Shown piece by piece: positions 36,518 through 47,299 of a stretch of 64,000 bases of DNA. Within the stretch, counting starts at the first letter, position 1; the number at the start of each line of letters is the position of its first letter. A program made the translations under genes and the position numbers. Under the pieces are notes generated by a model. The model searched no databases and had not been told where the DNA came from. It saw only the letters and a list, made by a program, of their open reading frames with translations. This DNA is from Diphasiastrum complanatum (Eukaryota > Streptophyta > Lycopodiopsida > Lycopodiales > Lycopodiaceae), in NCBI GenBank assembly GCA_029204225.1, contig CM055113.1:25230930-25294929 (forward strand), given 5' to 3'.

Positions 36518-37990
36518 CTACCTCGAGCTACATCAAACTCCATAAATATGTGTACCTCTCCTCATATTTTGTGATCAAGAATCAAAGCTTTGTAGTTATC
36601 TAATGCCATTTTGGATCCACACAATTTTTGCTTGTTATCTCTTTATCTTTTTCTCTCTAATTCCTATTGAGGCTAATGCTAATACACTGATATCTTCTAC
36701 TTTTGCTCATTATTGATTTATTGCTATCATATTCTGATGCTTAGCATGCTAGATTGTGATTAAGCCATATCTTTTGAACTAGATCTTGTTAATCAATCTA
36801 GAATCAGGTTACTGTGCTAATCACAAAGCTTAATTAGATCCATCATACTTGTGGGCATTCCCCACACGTGTGAAATCTGAAAATTCTGTCATGGTATCAG
36901 AGCCAAATTGAGCTTTGCATGCAAACATCTCTTATTGTACAAGAAATTGAGAGCTTATTCAAGCAAAAAAATAGTTTTCCACTTTTTCTCACCTTTCTTT
37001 GAAGTGTATTTGGATCAAATCGGATTGGAACTAAATTTTTAGACCTGAATAGTGGTAGTACGGAATTCTGGAATTCTGCACGTGTGAAAATCAGAGATTT
37101 TCAGTCCCTTCTAATTCCTTGCTTGTAGATCCAAAGATAGTGGTATTATAGCTTGATGGAAAGCTTATGATCTGTTCTTTTCATGAAAATTAAAACCAAA
37201 TCAATCTGATGTGTCTATCAAGAGGTATAAGCTCTTAAAGAGGATAGGGATAGGTCCAAAATTTGAGTGACAGCATTTTGATTTGATTCAATCTAGCTTT
37301 GTTCTGAATCCATTGTTTTGAGCATCCTACACAAGAAACTGAAGATCAAGACTAAGTTTGAAGTAATTGAACACTCTTTGAGCCTTCTAGGTGTCAATAG
37401 TGTTTTCTTTTGATACATTTTACACGTGCCAAAAGTAGGATTCAAACTAGCCAAAGTGTCTCAATCCACTTTGTGTGTCTGATTTAGATAACTTGTCTTG
37501 TGGAATATAAAAGATCCATCTCAAATATAGTTGCAAGTGTTTCACATAGAAAGGTAGTACATCCTTGAAAATACCTATAGTGAAAGAGAGAAGCAGCTTT
37601 AAGTCTGATTTGAACAAGCTCAAACATATTGCAGTCCAATAACTAAGAAGTCTTCATCAAAATGTCACCTCTGAGAGGATATCTTCTAGAAGCAAATGAA
37701 AGACTAAACACATCTAATTACTCAATTTGAAAGTTTAGAATGGAGTCTATTTTGATACTCCAGGATGTTCTGTTCATTGTGCTTGGTGTTGAGGAGGAAC
37801 CTCAAGCATAGGCTGAAATTCCCATAAGAAGAGAGCTAGAATGGATCTACATTTCATTAAGATGAATGTATCTAATGAAATTCTGAGAGAGATAGGATCT
37901 TGCACTACAGCCAAAGAAGCTTGGGATGCACTTAAGTCCATCTATGAAGCAAAGAATACTTCTAGAATACTCACTCTTAGGAATTAGATT
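36518..37990 (+). mobile_element. Ty1/Copia fragment (Copia-F): partial LTR, leader, start of gag
   Basis: The LTR part 36518-36892 matches the reverse complement of 53468-53830 (the Copia-E LTR), includes CACACGTGTG at 36863-36872, and ends TCTGTCA before the primer site TGGTATCAGAGCC (36893-36905). A leader of about 750 bp and a gag start at 37661 (YLLEANERLNTSNYS) follow. The outer half of the LTR is missing on the chitinase side, and gag stops at about 37990. It has a few breaks beyond these losses. Confidence 0.88.
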
Positions 37991-40305
37991 TTCCAAAGTT
38001 TCTTCTTCTTGAAGCAATTGGTGGCATAATGACCTTTCTTGCCACAATAAAAGCACTTGATCTTCTTCTCCTTGACCTTGGATGATGAAGCATTAGAGGA
38101 ATCATCTTCCTCCTCATCTTTGTCTTTGGATTTGACTTTCTCCTTGCTTGAGCATTGTTGATGTTGATTCTTGCTCCTCCCTTTGTGCTTATCCTTGGCA
38201 AAGAGAGCTTTTCCATCATTATGAGTGAGAGAAAGCTTGTCCATCCTCAAGAGCTTGTACTCTTGTCTTGATTCTTCCGAAATTAGCACACTTTCGAGAG
38301 CCTCCAAACTTGGTAGCTCCTCCTTAATGGCATAGGATTGGACAAGGTTATCAAATTCACTTCTCAAGCCATTGAGAATCACTTGCACTAGCTCATTTTG
38401 ATTCATGGAATCACCAATACAAGCAAGTTCTCTATGAATATCTTTTACTCTCAAAACATAACTAGATGCACTCTCATCACTCTTTTGGCTACTTTGAAAG
38501 ATTTGATTCCTAAGAGTGAGAAGCCTAGAAGTATTCTTAGCCTCATAGATAGTCTTGAGACAATCTCAAGCTTCTTTGGCTGTTGTACAAGTATCTATTT
38601 CCCTCAATATCTCATTAGAGACATTCATCTTAATGTAGTGGAGAGCCATCCTAGCTCTCTTTTTGTATTTTTGAACCTCTTGAAGAACTTGTGGTTCTTC
38701 TTCAAGGTCAAAAACTATATCCATCACGTCTTGAAGGATCAAGATGGACTCCATCCTCATTTTCCAAATTGAATAATTTGAAGTGGTCATTCTTTCACTT
38801 GGTTCCAACAAGGATGAACTCATTGAAGACATTTGAAGTGAAGAAAACTCAAATGATGAACAATAAATGTTGCTACACACTCTCAAGAGGATCCAATAAT
38901 AGAGTAATATCTCCTCCTATGAAAGATCTTACAACTACTTGTGAATTGATTCTCACTAGCTATACAAATCTCTCTAAAACAAGATCTATTTCACATCAAA
39001 TGATGGAGTATAGGCAAAGTTAGGATCAAACACTCTTAGCACATGTGAAGTACTCTAAGAAACCAAATTTGACTCAAATACAATGATATTGCATGAAACA
39101 AAATAGCCAAGATCTCAAAACAGTGCCTAGATCACATATAGATGAGATTGGCAAGCATACAACTGTGATTTTGGATCAACCAAGCAATCTCTTGACCATA
39201 CCAAATGTGTCCACCCAGGTCTAGGTGCCCTACCAAACCTTTTTCAAAAGCTTATAGCTTTTGATTGGCTCAACCAAATGGAATGAAACTGATTGCATCA
39301 TAAACTAGACAAAAATAGCTTCAAAACAAGCTATCAAGCAAGATAAATGGATCAAGCATGAGAGAGAACTTCTAAACTGAAATTGGATGTTCCTCACACA
39401 TGTCTGAGCACCTGATTTCGTACAGTACCAGGTCAGACCCAATCAATGTGCTTTTGATCTCTTTTGATCCAAGATTGAACAAGATAGCTAGGAAAATGGG
39501 CCTTGACAACTTCTAGCTCAAGATTGATGAAAATTTTTCACTTAGATGGATCAAAATGCATGGTAACCCTAGGTAGGCTTTGATACCATGTTGAATTCAC
39601 ACGTGTGGATTGTCCACAACAAGTACTTGTGATCTCCTAAGGTGTGTGGATGCACCAAGATCAAGACTAGATTGAGATTCAAGATCAATCTTAGATCCTA
39701 TGCCAAAAACACACTACTACATGCATTCAATGACTTCCAACTCTCACTCACATGTGTGGGAAGTATTCAAAAAATAATCTAAGTAAAAAAAAACTGCTCT
39801 TCTCAGGCAGAGAGAGAAAAAAACATCATGAGCTCTCGGGTAGAGAGAGAATGCTAGAAATCCAATAACTCACAAAATCCATGAAATCACCAAATCAATT
39901 AGCTTCAAAATGAGGAGTACAATGATACTAGTAGGTCCACGAGCTACCACTATGCTTAACTATGATTGGACCATACTTTGTCACCTCTTGATCCTATTGG
40001 ACCATTGATCCATGCACCTCTTAATTCTATTGGACTATATTCAAGCACACCTCAATTTCCTATTGGACCTCACAAGGTTCCACCTCTAAATCTTGTTGGA
40101 CCTCTTGGAATTCATCAAACAAAAGTTTTACACTTGTCTACACTCTAATTGGCACGTGTTTGTCCTCTTACTCTATTTTGGCTCAATAGTGGCATTACAA
40201 GTGGAAATGCATAATTTGCCATCTATGCCAAATTTATTCCTATCAACATCCTACACCTAGATGCTTGATGTAAAAAACATAAGACCCCTATATCTAACAT
40301 AGATA
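37991..40305 (-). mobile_element. Ty1/Copia fragment (Copia-G): LTR, leader and gag on minus strand
   Basis: The LTR 39589 to about 40305 matches the reverse complement of most of the Copia-H LTR (58929-59747), without its outer 135 bases, and has CACACGTGTG at 39598-39607. The primer site TGGTATCAAAGCC (reverse) abuts it. Gag (38886 down to 37991) has ERMTTSNYSIWKMRMES, the UBN2-type body and a zinc knuckle CFYCGKKGHYATNC near 38040. Everything after the knuckle is gone. It belongs to the same family as Copia-H, with a few breaks in gag. Confidence 0.9.
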
Positions 40306-40324
40306 ATCTTTTTCAATTCTTCAC

Positions 40325-40378
40325 AATTAGGACCTCAGAGGACCGCAAAGTGACCTCAAAGGACCACTTAACTACAAG
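40325..40378. repeat. Short copy of the GGACCGCAGAG minisatellite
   Basis: ATTAGGACCTCAGAGGACCG followed by CAAAGTGACC. This is in the same orientation as, and closely matches, the left edge of the large array at 43038 (CATTAGGGACCGCAGAGGAC, then CGCAAAGGGACC). Together they bracket the unidentified coding region. Confidence 0.75.
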
Positions 40379-40396
40379 GATTCTCTCTTTAATGGA

Positions 40397-42721
40397 TTGA
40401 TGGCCCTATGTAACAAACGTAAGCTATTGATGGAAGTTGAGGGAATAGAAAGTGTTTATTCTGATGTTGCAATTATTGGATCTGCTGCAGCTTCTATGAT
40501 TGAAGATGTAATAGGAATGAAGATTGTTCCATGTACAGAAACAAATCCCTCTCCTAAAGAACCTGAAAAAAGCTTTGAAAAGAAGGAGAAAAGTAACCAC
40601 TACAGGACCTAGAAAAGAAAGTTGTGAGGTTCAAATTGGAAGAGAGACTACAAAAACTATTGGGACTGCCGGGAAAAGACCTTTGGAGCCGAGAGTAGAT
40701 AGATCAGGAATGCAATCTGGCTCTTATTGCAATGTATCAGACGATGAAGGCCATACGGTCGAGGTAGAGCAAATCCCTGATTTTGAGGATGATACAAATG
40801 TCAATCTAGATAATTTTGTAATTGATGACATCGGGTACATATGCGGTAAAAATACAATGTATCATATAGAAAGCAAAAATATCCAGCGTGCCTCACTTTT
40901 CATGAACCAACGAGCTTTGAATCACTCATTTGCTGAGAAGTTGTTTGTTGATTTGAGCAAGCCCAATAGTCTACCACCCGCATGAATCAACATCACTTTA
41001 AGGCCAATTTCATTCAAGAAAGGTGATGAGGAGGAAATTATTTTTGAAGGCCCAATTATGTTTGAAAAGATGTATTCATGCGTGTTGATAGAGAAGAGAA
41101 TGAGCAGGCCTACACAAACACTTACCCAAAGGAGATGTATCTCAATCCAATTGGCAAAGGTTGCATTAAATCAAAATAGGATACATCCTCGGATATTTGA
41201 TGCCACTTTTAGATTTGTGCATGCCAAGATATGTATATATAAGAGTGCATCTGATTACATTCTTGAATCAGATAGACTCAATCACGAGCCGGAAGAGAAA
41301 AGAAAAAAGAGCAGTCTTCTAGAAATCATGGAGCGCGCATGTGATGTATGGATCTCATTGAGTCGACCACGCTTTGTTAAAAAATTGAAACTAAATCCTG
41401 AGCAACTGAAATAGACGAGAGCATTTTATCTCGGTTTGTGCGGTGTCCTTGGCAGTAGTAATGTTGGATCTTTGTCAGGACAACACACAATTACATCTTT
41501 GTATGAGAAATTCGAGGATTACACAATAATAGTCTTTTGTTTAGATGAAACATTCAATAATTATATGCAAGTCATGAAATTGTATGTAAATGATCAAATT
41601 TGTTATGACGAACCTGCATTGGGATCGAGGAAGACAAAAAACAAACTGATATCTATTCGGTTGTTCAGATGTTTGAGGTATATGTCAGACGCCATGTGCG
41701 ATCGTATCTTAAAAAAGCTTGTAAATGGAGAGTTGTATTTTGGAAGAAAAAACAGAGAAAAACACATTGATGATGGAGTTCTTCTTATGGTTCGTGAGAT
41801 GACTGCACTAAGTGTTGTACAATATTTGCTTACTACAGAAGAAGATTTGCCTTCAGATGTGGACTACAATAAAGAGAGCATAGAACAACTGTCAAAAGTC
41901 ATTGACCCGACTTTTTGTCGGAATTGGGTTAGAGCGCACTATGGAAAAGGCAAAGGTATAGCTTCAAAATTGATTGGTATTATACCTAAGCCCTTGAGAG
42001 CAATTGTAGAAAATATTAAACAAAAACATCTTGCCATCCACAATTCTGAGCATGAAACTGGGACCTCTAGTAGCACCGAATGGAGCTTCTTCTGCAAAGT
42101 AAAAACTTCAAAAAATGTGTAGGCCATCTATTGTGGAGCTAAAGAATCAAGTTTCATGACACTTCCTTCTTCGTTGTGGGAGCGTCCCACATTGTATATA
42201 TTTGATAGCTTGGAGTCTTTAGACTTCAATTACATTTTGTCAATGGTTTGCCATTGTTTGACAACTCTCACGCCACAACGCAAAGTCTGTGTGATTGTTC
42301 TGTTTTTGGATCACAATAGGAAAGAGGGTATCAAATCAAGCATCAAAGCAATGCATGATGTACGTTGTTCTATTTTTGAGGGTTACTACCAGCTTGCAAC
42401 TCCATTGAAAGAGAATAATATAATAGTTCTGCCAAAGCATAGCATTGGCGAGGTATTAGCAGCATTATTGAATCCTTCTGTGCTCCAAGTTGGTCTGTGT
42501 GCTTATATAGCTTGTCATATTGTGTGGTAGAGCTCATAAACAACATCGGTCCCACTATTGTGATGATGGATATTCCAAAAAATATAGATATGACTTATTC
42601 CTTTCTAGCGCATCAAGACCGTTTGGAATCACCTTCAGATACAAATTCAGCTGAAGACTCAAGTTTTGGATCTGAGGAGTTTGATGAGGGTGATATGGAT
42701 GTAAATGTAGAGACACTATAG
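40397..42721 (+). pseudogene. Unidentified 2.3 kb coding fossil
   Basis: Nearly the whole stretch is open on the plus strand in consecutive long blocks, the longest 228 codons. Composition is protein-like throughout. Features in order: a short N-terminal section with VAIIGSAAASMIEDVIGMK; a Lys/Arg-rich linker; an acidic stretch DFEDDTNVNLDNFVIDD; a middle section with FVHAKICIYKSASDYILE and ERACDVWISLSRPRFVKKL; a long helical section (LISIRLFRCLRYMSDAM, LKKLVNGELYFGRKNREKH, MVREMTALSVVQYLLTTEED); then LPSSLWERPTLYIFDSLESL; and a C-terminus with an acidic tail (SAEDSSFGSEEFDEGDMD). I find no transposase, reverse transcriptase, protease, zinc finger or helicase motif and cannot name the family. 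It could be a captured virus gene set, a host gene remnant or an unknown mobile element. It has a handful of breaks. Confidence 0.45.
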
Positions 42722-43037
42722 TTTGCATTGGTTGTTATGCCTAAACAGTAAAGGCAAATTAAGTGTTTCATACTTCAAGCAATAGGGGTTGTTACCGCTA
42801 CTTTTGACAATATAACAAAGGAATATAGTTTGAATAAAGATTTATTATTAATGTGTCATTTTTTATGAATGTTATATATTTTTTAATTGATTTGAAAAGG
42901 TTTTCTACTATGATATGTTTATGAAAAGTTTTCTAATATTTGTGTATGCATGAGTTTTATAGTACACAATCATGTCATACCAAATTCAAACGTGGTTCAC
43001 ATACTGCTAAATTATCGAATTTCTGTAAATGAACATT
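42722..43037. other. AT-rich 3' flank of the unidentified coding region
   Basis: No gene. AATAAAGATTTATTATTAATG near 42833 looks like a polyadenylation region for the preceding plus-strand frame. The minisatellite begins at 43038. Confidence 0.35.
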
Positions 43038-43535
43038 GTCATTAGGGACCGCAGAGGACCGCAAAGGGACCCCAGAGGGACCGCAGAGGGACCCCAGAAG
43101 GACCGCAGAGGACCGTAGAGGGACCGTAGAGGACCTTAGAGGGACCTTAGAGGACCGCAAAGGGACCGCAGAGGGACCGTAGAGGACCTTAGAGGGACCT
43201 TAGAGAACCGCAAAGGGACTGCATTAGGGACCGCAGAGTATTGTAGAACTCAGAATTTCCCACCGTGGTGGGAGGACCGTAGAGGTCCAGAGGGACCGTA
43301 GAGGGACCGTAGAACTCAGAACCTCCCATCGCGGTGGGAGGACCGAAGAGGTTCAGAGGGACCGCAGAGGCTCTACCTGTTGCAACGGTGGACCATAGAG
43401 GGTCACAGAAGGACCGCAGAGGTTTTAGAATTACGCAGAGGGTCGTAGAGTACCGTAGAGGATGCAAAGGACAGCAGAGGAGGACCATAGAGGATGACCA
43501 TAGAGGGTGGACCGTAGAGGGTAGTCATATAAAGA
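43038..43535. repeat. Minisatellite, about 13 bp unit AGGGACCGCAGAG
   Basis: Some 30 imperfect units of AGGGACCGCAGAG / AGGGACCGTAGAGGACC run to about 43535. Inside, a longer block (GTAGAACTCAGAA...CCACCGTGGTGGGAGGACC) occurs twice (about 43240 and 43307) and contains the palindrome CCACCGTGGTGG. Open frames on both strands across the array are artefacts. Confidence 0.9.
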
Positions 43536-43629
43536 GAGCATTTTATTCTAACGTGTCTTACGAAAGACTCCCAAGAGCAAAAAAAAAAAAACAATCAATA
43601 GTCAAATATCACAATGGGTATAGAGTAGA

Positions 43630-43830
43630 CTTACAAACTGGACTCAAAAATATCCCTTGCCGCCACTGCCCTAGTGAGAAGCGCCCATGGTCTCTAGACT
43701 TTGGTTGCCTCTCGCTGCTATCTGAAGCGTTCTAGATCATCTCGATACTCTTTCTTTGCATACTTCAAATCCTCTTTCTCCACGTGTGTTGTAAAGCTGA
43801 CTCGGGTGCACCTAGTATGCCCTATAAGAC
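43630..43830 (-). pseudogene. Fragment of a Ptta/En-Spm-like transposon gene
   Basis: The minus strand carries LERFR, QREATK and, just before a GTAAGT donor at about 43643, GSGGKG..VQF. These match DRFKQQREATK and GSGGKSNLQAQF|GTAAGT of exon 1 in the gene at 30946-32015. Only about 200 bp are recognisable and several stops are present. Confidence 0.6.
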
Positions 43831-44640
43831 TCTAAGAGGTGATGCTCCCTAAGGTCCTAGAGCAAGTTGGAAAGTCAAGGACTGAGCCTGCGACCTGTGG
43901 GGAGCAAGTCAAGTAGTCACAAGTCATGAGCTAGCTCTAGAGCTCGAGTCATGGCCTAGTCAGGAACTAAGTTGATTCTACCACTGGGACGGCTCCCAAG
44001 ACCCATGTTCGGGAGCCAGACTGATTCTGTCAGGCTTGCCAGGCTTAATCAGCAAAATAAAAACTGAGTCTAGAATAGTGTGCTTTACCAGCACTATATT
44101 CCAGGACAAAGTGCATACCAGAACTATAGGAGGAGTCTGACAGACAGAAACTTGGGTAGCTCAACCAGTGCCAACAGGAATCCAGTCACTAGGTCTCAGT
44201 TCCCTCTACCAACACGAGCTAGGCACAAAGCCCAGGACGTGATGGTGGCCCCGAGACCAATCAGTCTATGTATGAATGTAACCTCTTGCAAATTTAATAA
44301 AGTTGATCCTTGGGGATAATTATCATTTTGGTTTTGCCTCCGGGACTGGTCCAAGTGGAAGGACCCTTAGTATAAACTTTTTGCATCGTCGGCGCCTAAG
44401 GGCCCACGTCACTGATGTGTGGCTTGTCATTATGCCATTTGGTCAGTTTGGCGACCACTATGCCTTGGGTTTCATGTGTGACTTGTCTTTGCCTTTGGTT
44501 ACTTTTTGGGAACAAATTCTGAGTTGGCTTTCGGGTTGGTTGGGATTCTAGTTTTCTTAAGTTTGAATGGTGAAGCTTGTTACTTTTCTAAGTTGGCTTT
44601 TACGTAAGTGCATGATGGATGAATGTTAGACTTAAGTGCG
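43831..44640. other. Region with a probable Ty3 3' end, no intact gene
   Basis: At 44080-44320 a frame reads SQFPLPTRARHKAQDV and is followed by AATGTAACC...AATAAAG, the look of a retroelement 3' end. TGTGCTTTACCAGCAC at 44079 resembles the hairpin motif of the Ty3 leader. The rest has no feature I can name. Confidence 0.35.
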
Positions 44641-45113
44641 TGTTGGGAAAACCGCTCAAGACCTAGTGCCCTTTGAGATGCCAACGCAACATGTGGTATC
44701 AAAGCCAACTAGCCGGTCAGCTATGCAAGCCTCACAGGGAGGACCACTTTTTGGAATTTGTCTAGACAGCCGTTGTGCAAGGTGTTGCCCATAGTGTAAG
44801 CATGGGTGCGTCCATGGTCGAGGTGGTCGGCAGAACGGGGGACTTGATGAGTCAATGTGTTGCCCTTGACGTGTAAGCACGGTCAGTTCTCACGGTTTGG
44901 GCCTGACGTCATCTGCACGTAGGACAGATGAGACAACGTGCCTCCATTAGGTTTGTGAAAGCACGGTTTGTGTCTTGTGGGGTGCAGGTGACATATTCAA
45001 ACTGTACGGGTTAACCATTGATACAAGGATGCTGCTCGACTTCGACTGTAAAGCACGGGTAGCTACCGGTGTGGGATACATGCTGATCGTTTAGCTATAA
45101 GGGCTTCTTTGGG
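44641..45113 (+). mobile_element. Ty3 LTR edge, primer site and hairpin leader (fragment)
   Basis: TGGTATCAAAGCC at about 44696 follows GCAACATG and fits an initiator-tRNA primer site. Downstream the motif GTGTAAGCATGG / GTGTAAGCACGG / GTGAAAGCACGG / TGTAAAGCACGG stands at 44794, 44871, 44955 and 45047. The segment aligns with the minus-strand leader at 33960-34370 until CGTTTAG(C/T)TATAAGGGCT at 45113, where homology ends abruptly. Gag is absent. Confidence 0.65.
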
Positions 45114-45825
45114 ATAAGAAAGATGCATTGGGACCATTGCAAATAACTTTGAACTATTTGACATCAAATATGAAAAAGCTGAATTTTCTAAATCCAACTT
45201 CAAGGATGTCATTGATTGTCCCACAATAATCAAGTTGAGACGAGAGTAAATTGGTGTCTGCCATGCTTGCTTGACTTTGTTTGCTAAAATTTGCCATGAC
45301 TCCACAATTGTACGTGTTTCTATTTTTGTCAATGCACTCCGTACTAAAGTGTCGTCCATGTGTCCATAGTGTATTGTAATTTTTATACTGAATGAAATGG
45401 AACTAAATGTGTTAGGGATACAACAAACATATATAAAATCGCACGTATTAATAAACATATGAATGTTAATCGTCATAGCTTACATGTAAATCACACCCCC
45501 TTGCATATTTCCGCTCTCTCTCTATTACTTTCTGCTTGTTTGCTGAGGCTTCTCTAAGTGGATCACACAGCCAATCAAGCATCATGTCCTTGGGTAGAAG
45601 GACGAGGTCATGTGGGTATGCTTGTCTTCTATGCCCTCTCTTGAAAGTGGTAGTGGTTTGTCTATGAGCCTTGGCCTCTTCATATAACAAAATCCACTTT
45701 TGCATTTCCTGCTATTGAGAATGCAAAACTTATTTACTTTCTCCCTGAAGGACTCACTCATTCTCATGATCGCTCCTTTTCCTTGAGGAACCTCCCCAAC
45801 AACATGCTCATCAATTGTCACGAAA
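45114..45825 (-). pseudogene. CACTA (TNP2-type) transposase, C-terminal section, inverted part
   Basis: On the minus strand, from 45825 downward: DEHVVGEVPQGKG, MSESFREKVNKFCILN followed in a shifted frame by KWILLYEEAKAHRQ (the LNNC...EWI.LYEEE segment before the DUF4216 domain), then TYNCGVMA and LDYCGTINDILEVGF / KFSFFIFDVK. The last is the first half of DUF4216, ending at about 45117. The second half of that domain is on the plus strand from 45826. The two halves now face opposite ways, so this 0.7 kb has been inverted. Frame changes and stops are present. Confidence 0.65.
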
Positions 45826-46500
45826 GATGAGAGTGGTTATTTTGCCATTGACTCCGCCAAGCTTTGAACAGATCAAAGCGACACATTTGTTTTTTCGTAA
45901 CAATGTGAGCAGGTACATTTCTTCTATGTCTTCAAGATGTCTATGCTCTTTTGTTGTCAATCAATTGATTTCCAGTATACTGCAAAAATGTATATTGTGT
46001 ATAGTAAAACGCAAGCAACTATAACATAGCTATGGATACTAACCACGAGTCAACATTTATGGTGAAATTGATCAATTGCAGGTGTCTTTTATCCCGATCA
46101 TTCAGATCCCATGGGGTGGTACGTGATTCAAGTCGCTCCTCGAAGTAAAAGAATTTTTGAAAATAGAGATGTCGTGGAGGACATGGCACTGCCAGCTAAT
46201 GCACCTCATGAACAAGATCGTGATGACGTTTTCAATGATACAATTTTGGAGGATGATCACGTGCAAGCTTCACAAGCTAATGATGATGTTGAGTGTGATG
46301 CATCATCGTCGGATGGTTCGATGACACACAACACACTTTCACGATCTCACTCGTCGTCACCGTCGCCATTAGCTTTTGAAAATCAGCTTACTAATGATGA
46401 AACTATAGGAGATATTTGGGTAGAGATAAACTCATTTGGTTTGGCGGATTTGTCGCATGATGATGTGACAAATGATCGCGATGAACCACCAAATGAATGA
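45826..46500 (+). pseudogene. CACTA (TNP2-type) transposase, C-terminal end
   Basis: DESGYFAIDSAKL at 45826 and CEQ before a GTACAT donor at 45913, then after a probable intron of about 170 bp (ending TTGCAG at 46081) VFYPDHSDPMGWYVIQVAPR. This is the typical second half of DUF4216 (G(F/Y)..VD..KL ... QVFYV.DP....W.VV). The remainder is an acidic, Ser-rich tail to the stop at about 46500. A few stops interrupt the first exon. The N-terminal catalytic part of the transposase is not in the window. Confidence 0.7.
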
Positions 46501-47299
46501 GAGACAATACGATGTATTTCAATTCATTGTAATATTAATCATATTGCTCACATATGCAATTACACTTTATTAATTGACTAGTTGACATCGAACAAGAAAT
46601 CGATGCATGTGAGTTCACAATTTGTGATCATCATTTTTTTGTGTTACATAAATTTCTTTATTCACTTGTGCATATGGCAACCAAAGGTGATGTAAAATGG
46701 AAGTCAATGTGTTGATAGGTAACAAATTCCAAAAGTGAGTTTATATTCTATTTTATATCGTGGTTTATATCGAGGGGCCTTTTTTTCATCAATCTCATTA
46801 TTCCTCTCGGTTAGCAGAGTGTTCTGGAATGCCTCTAGCCACCTGGACCCTCTTTATAACCCTCTCTATAAATGTCTCAAAAACAAGTGCAAATTTGGTA
46901 GGCTTATACCAACGTCAACCTCGGTATACCCTTCAAATTATCTTCAGTATTCTGATGTTTGTTCTGAGACCTTCTAGTGGATTTATGAATCTCTCTATAT
47001 CCATCTCTATAAATGTTTCTAAACCAAGTTCAAATTTTGTAGGCTTATTCTGAGGCCAAATACCGGACCCGAGGATCAAGCACTCCGCTCCCCCCCGCGG
47101 CTCATTTTAAAAACTATCTTTCAATCATCAATGAATTTATGGTCGAATAACAAGCATCAAGACATTGGATTATGTGTGCTACTTAGTACTATTAACGGTT
47201 GAAAATGGTGAAACATGCTTGAGGGACATGCATATTGTAGAGGGAATGGTAGAGGGCATGTATTGTCAAAGGGTCTTTAATGAGGATGACAATTAACTA
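46501..47299. other. 3' flank of the CACTA gene, with an internal direct repeat
   Basis: No gene. CTCTCTATAAATGTCTCAAA at 46860-46908 and its near copy at 47001-47048 each end in GTAGGCTTAT; such spaced repeats fit a transposon subterminal region. After 47050 a short C-rich patch (CTCCCCCCCGCGG) precedes AT-rich sequence. No terminal inverted repeat could be fixed. Confidence 0.4.

Noticed and set aside
43040-43735. Gly/Arg-rich and Pro/Leu-rich frames on both strands
   Set aside because: Both are readings of the GGACCGCAGAG array.
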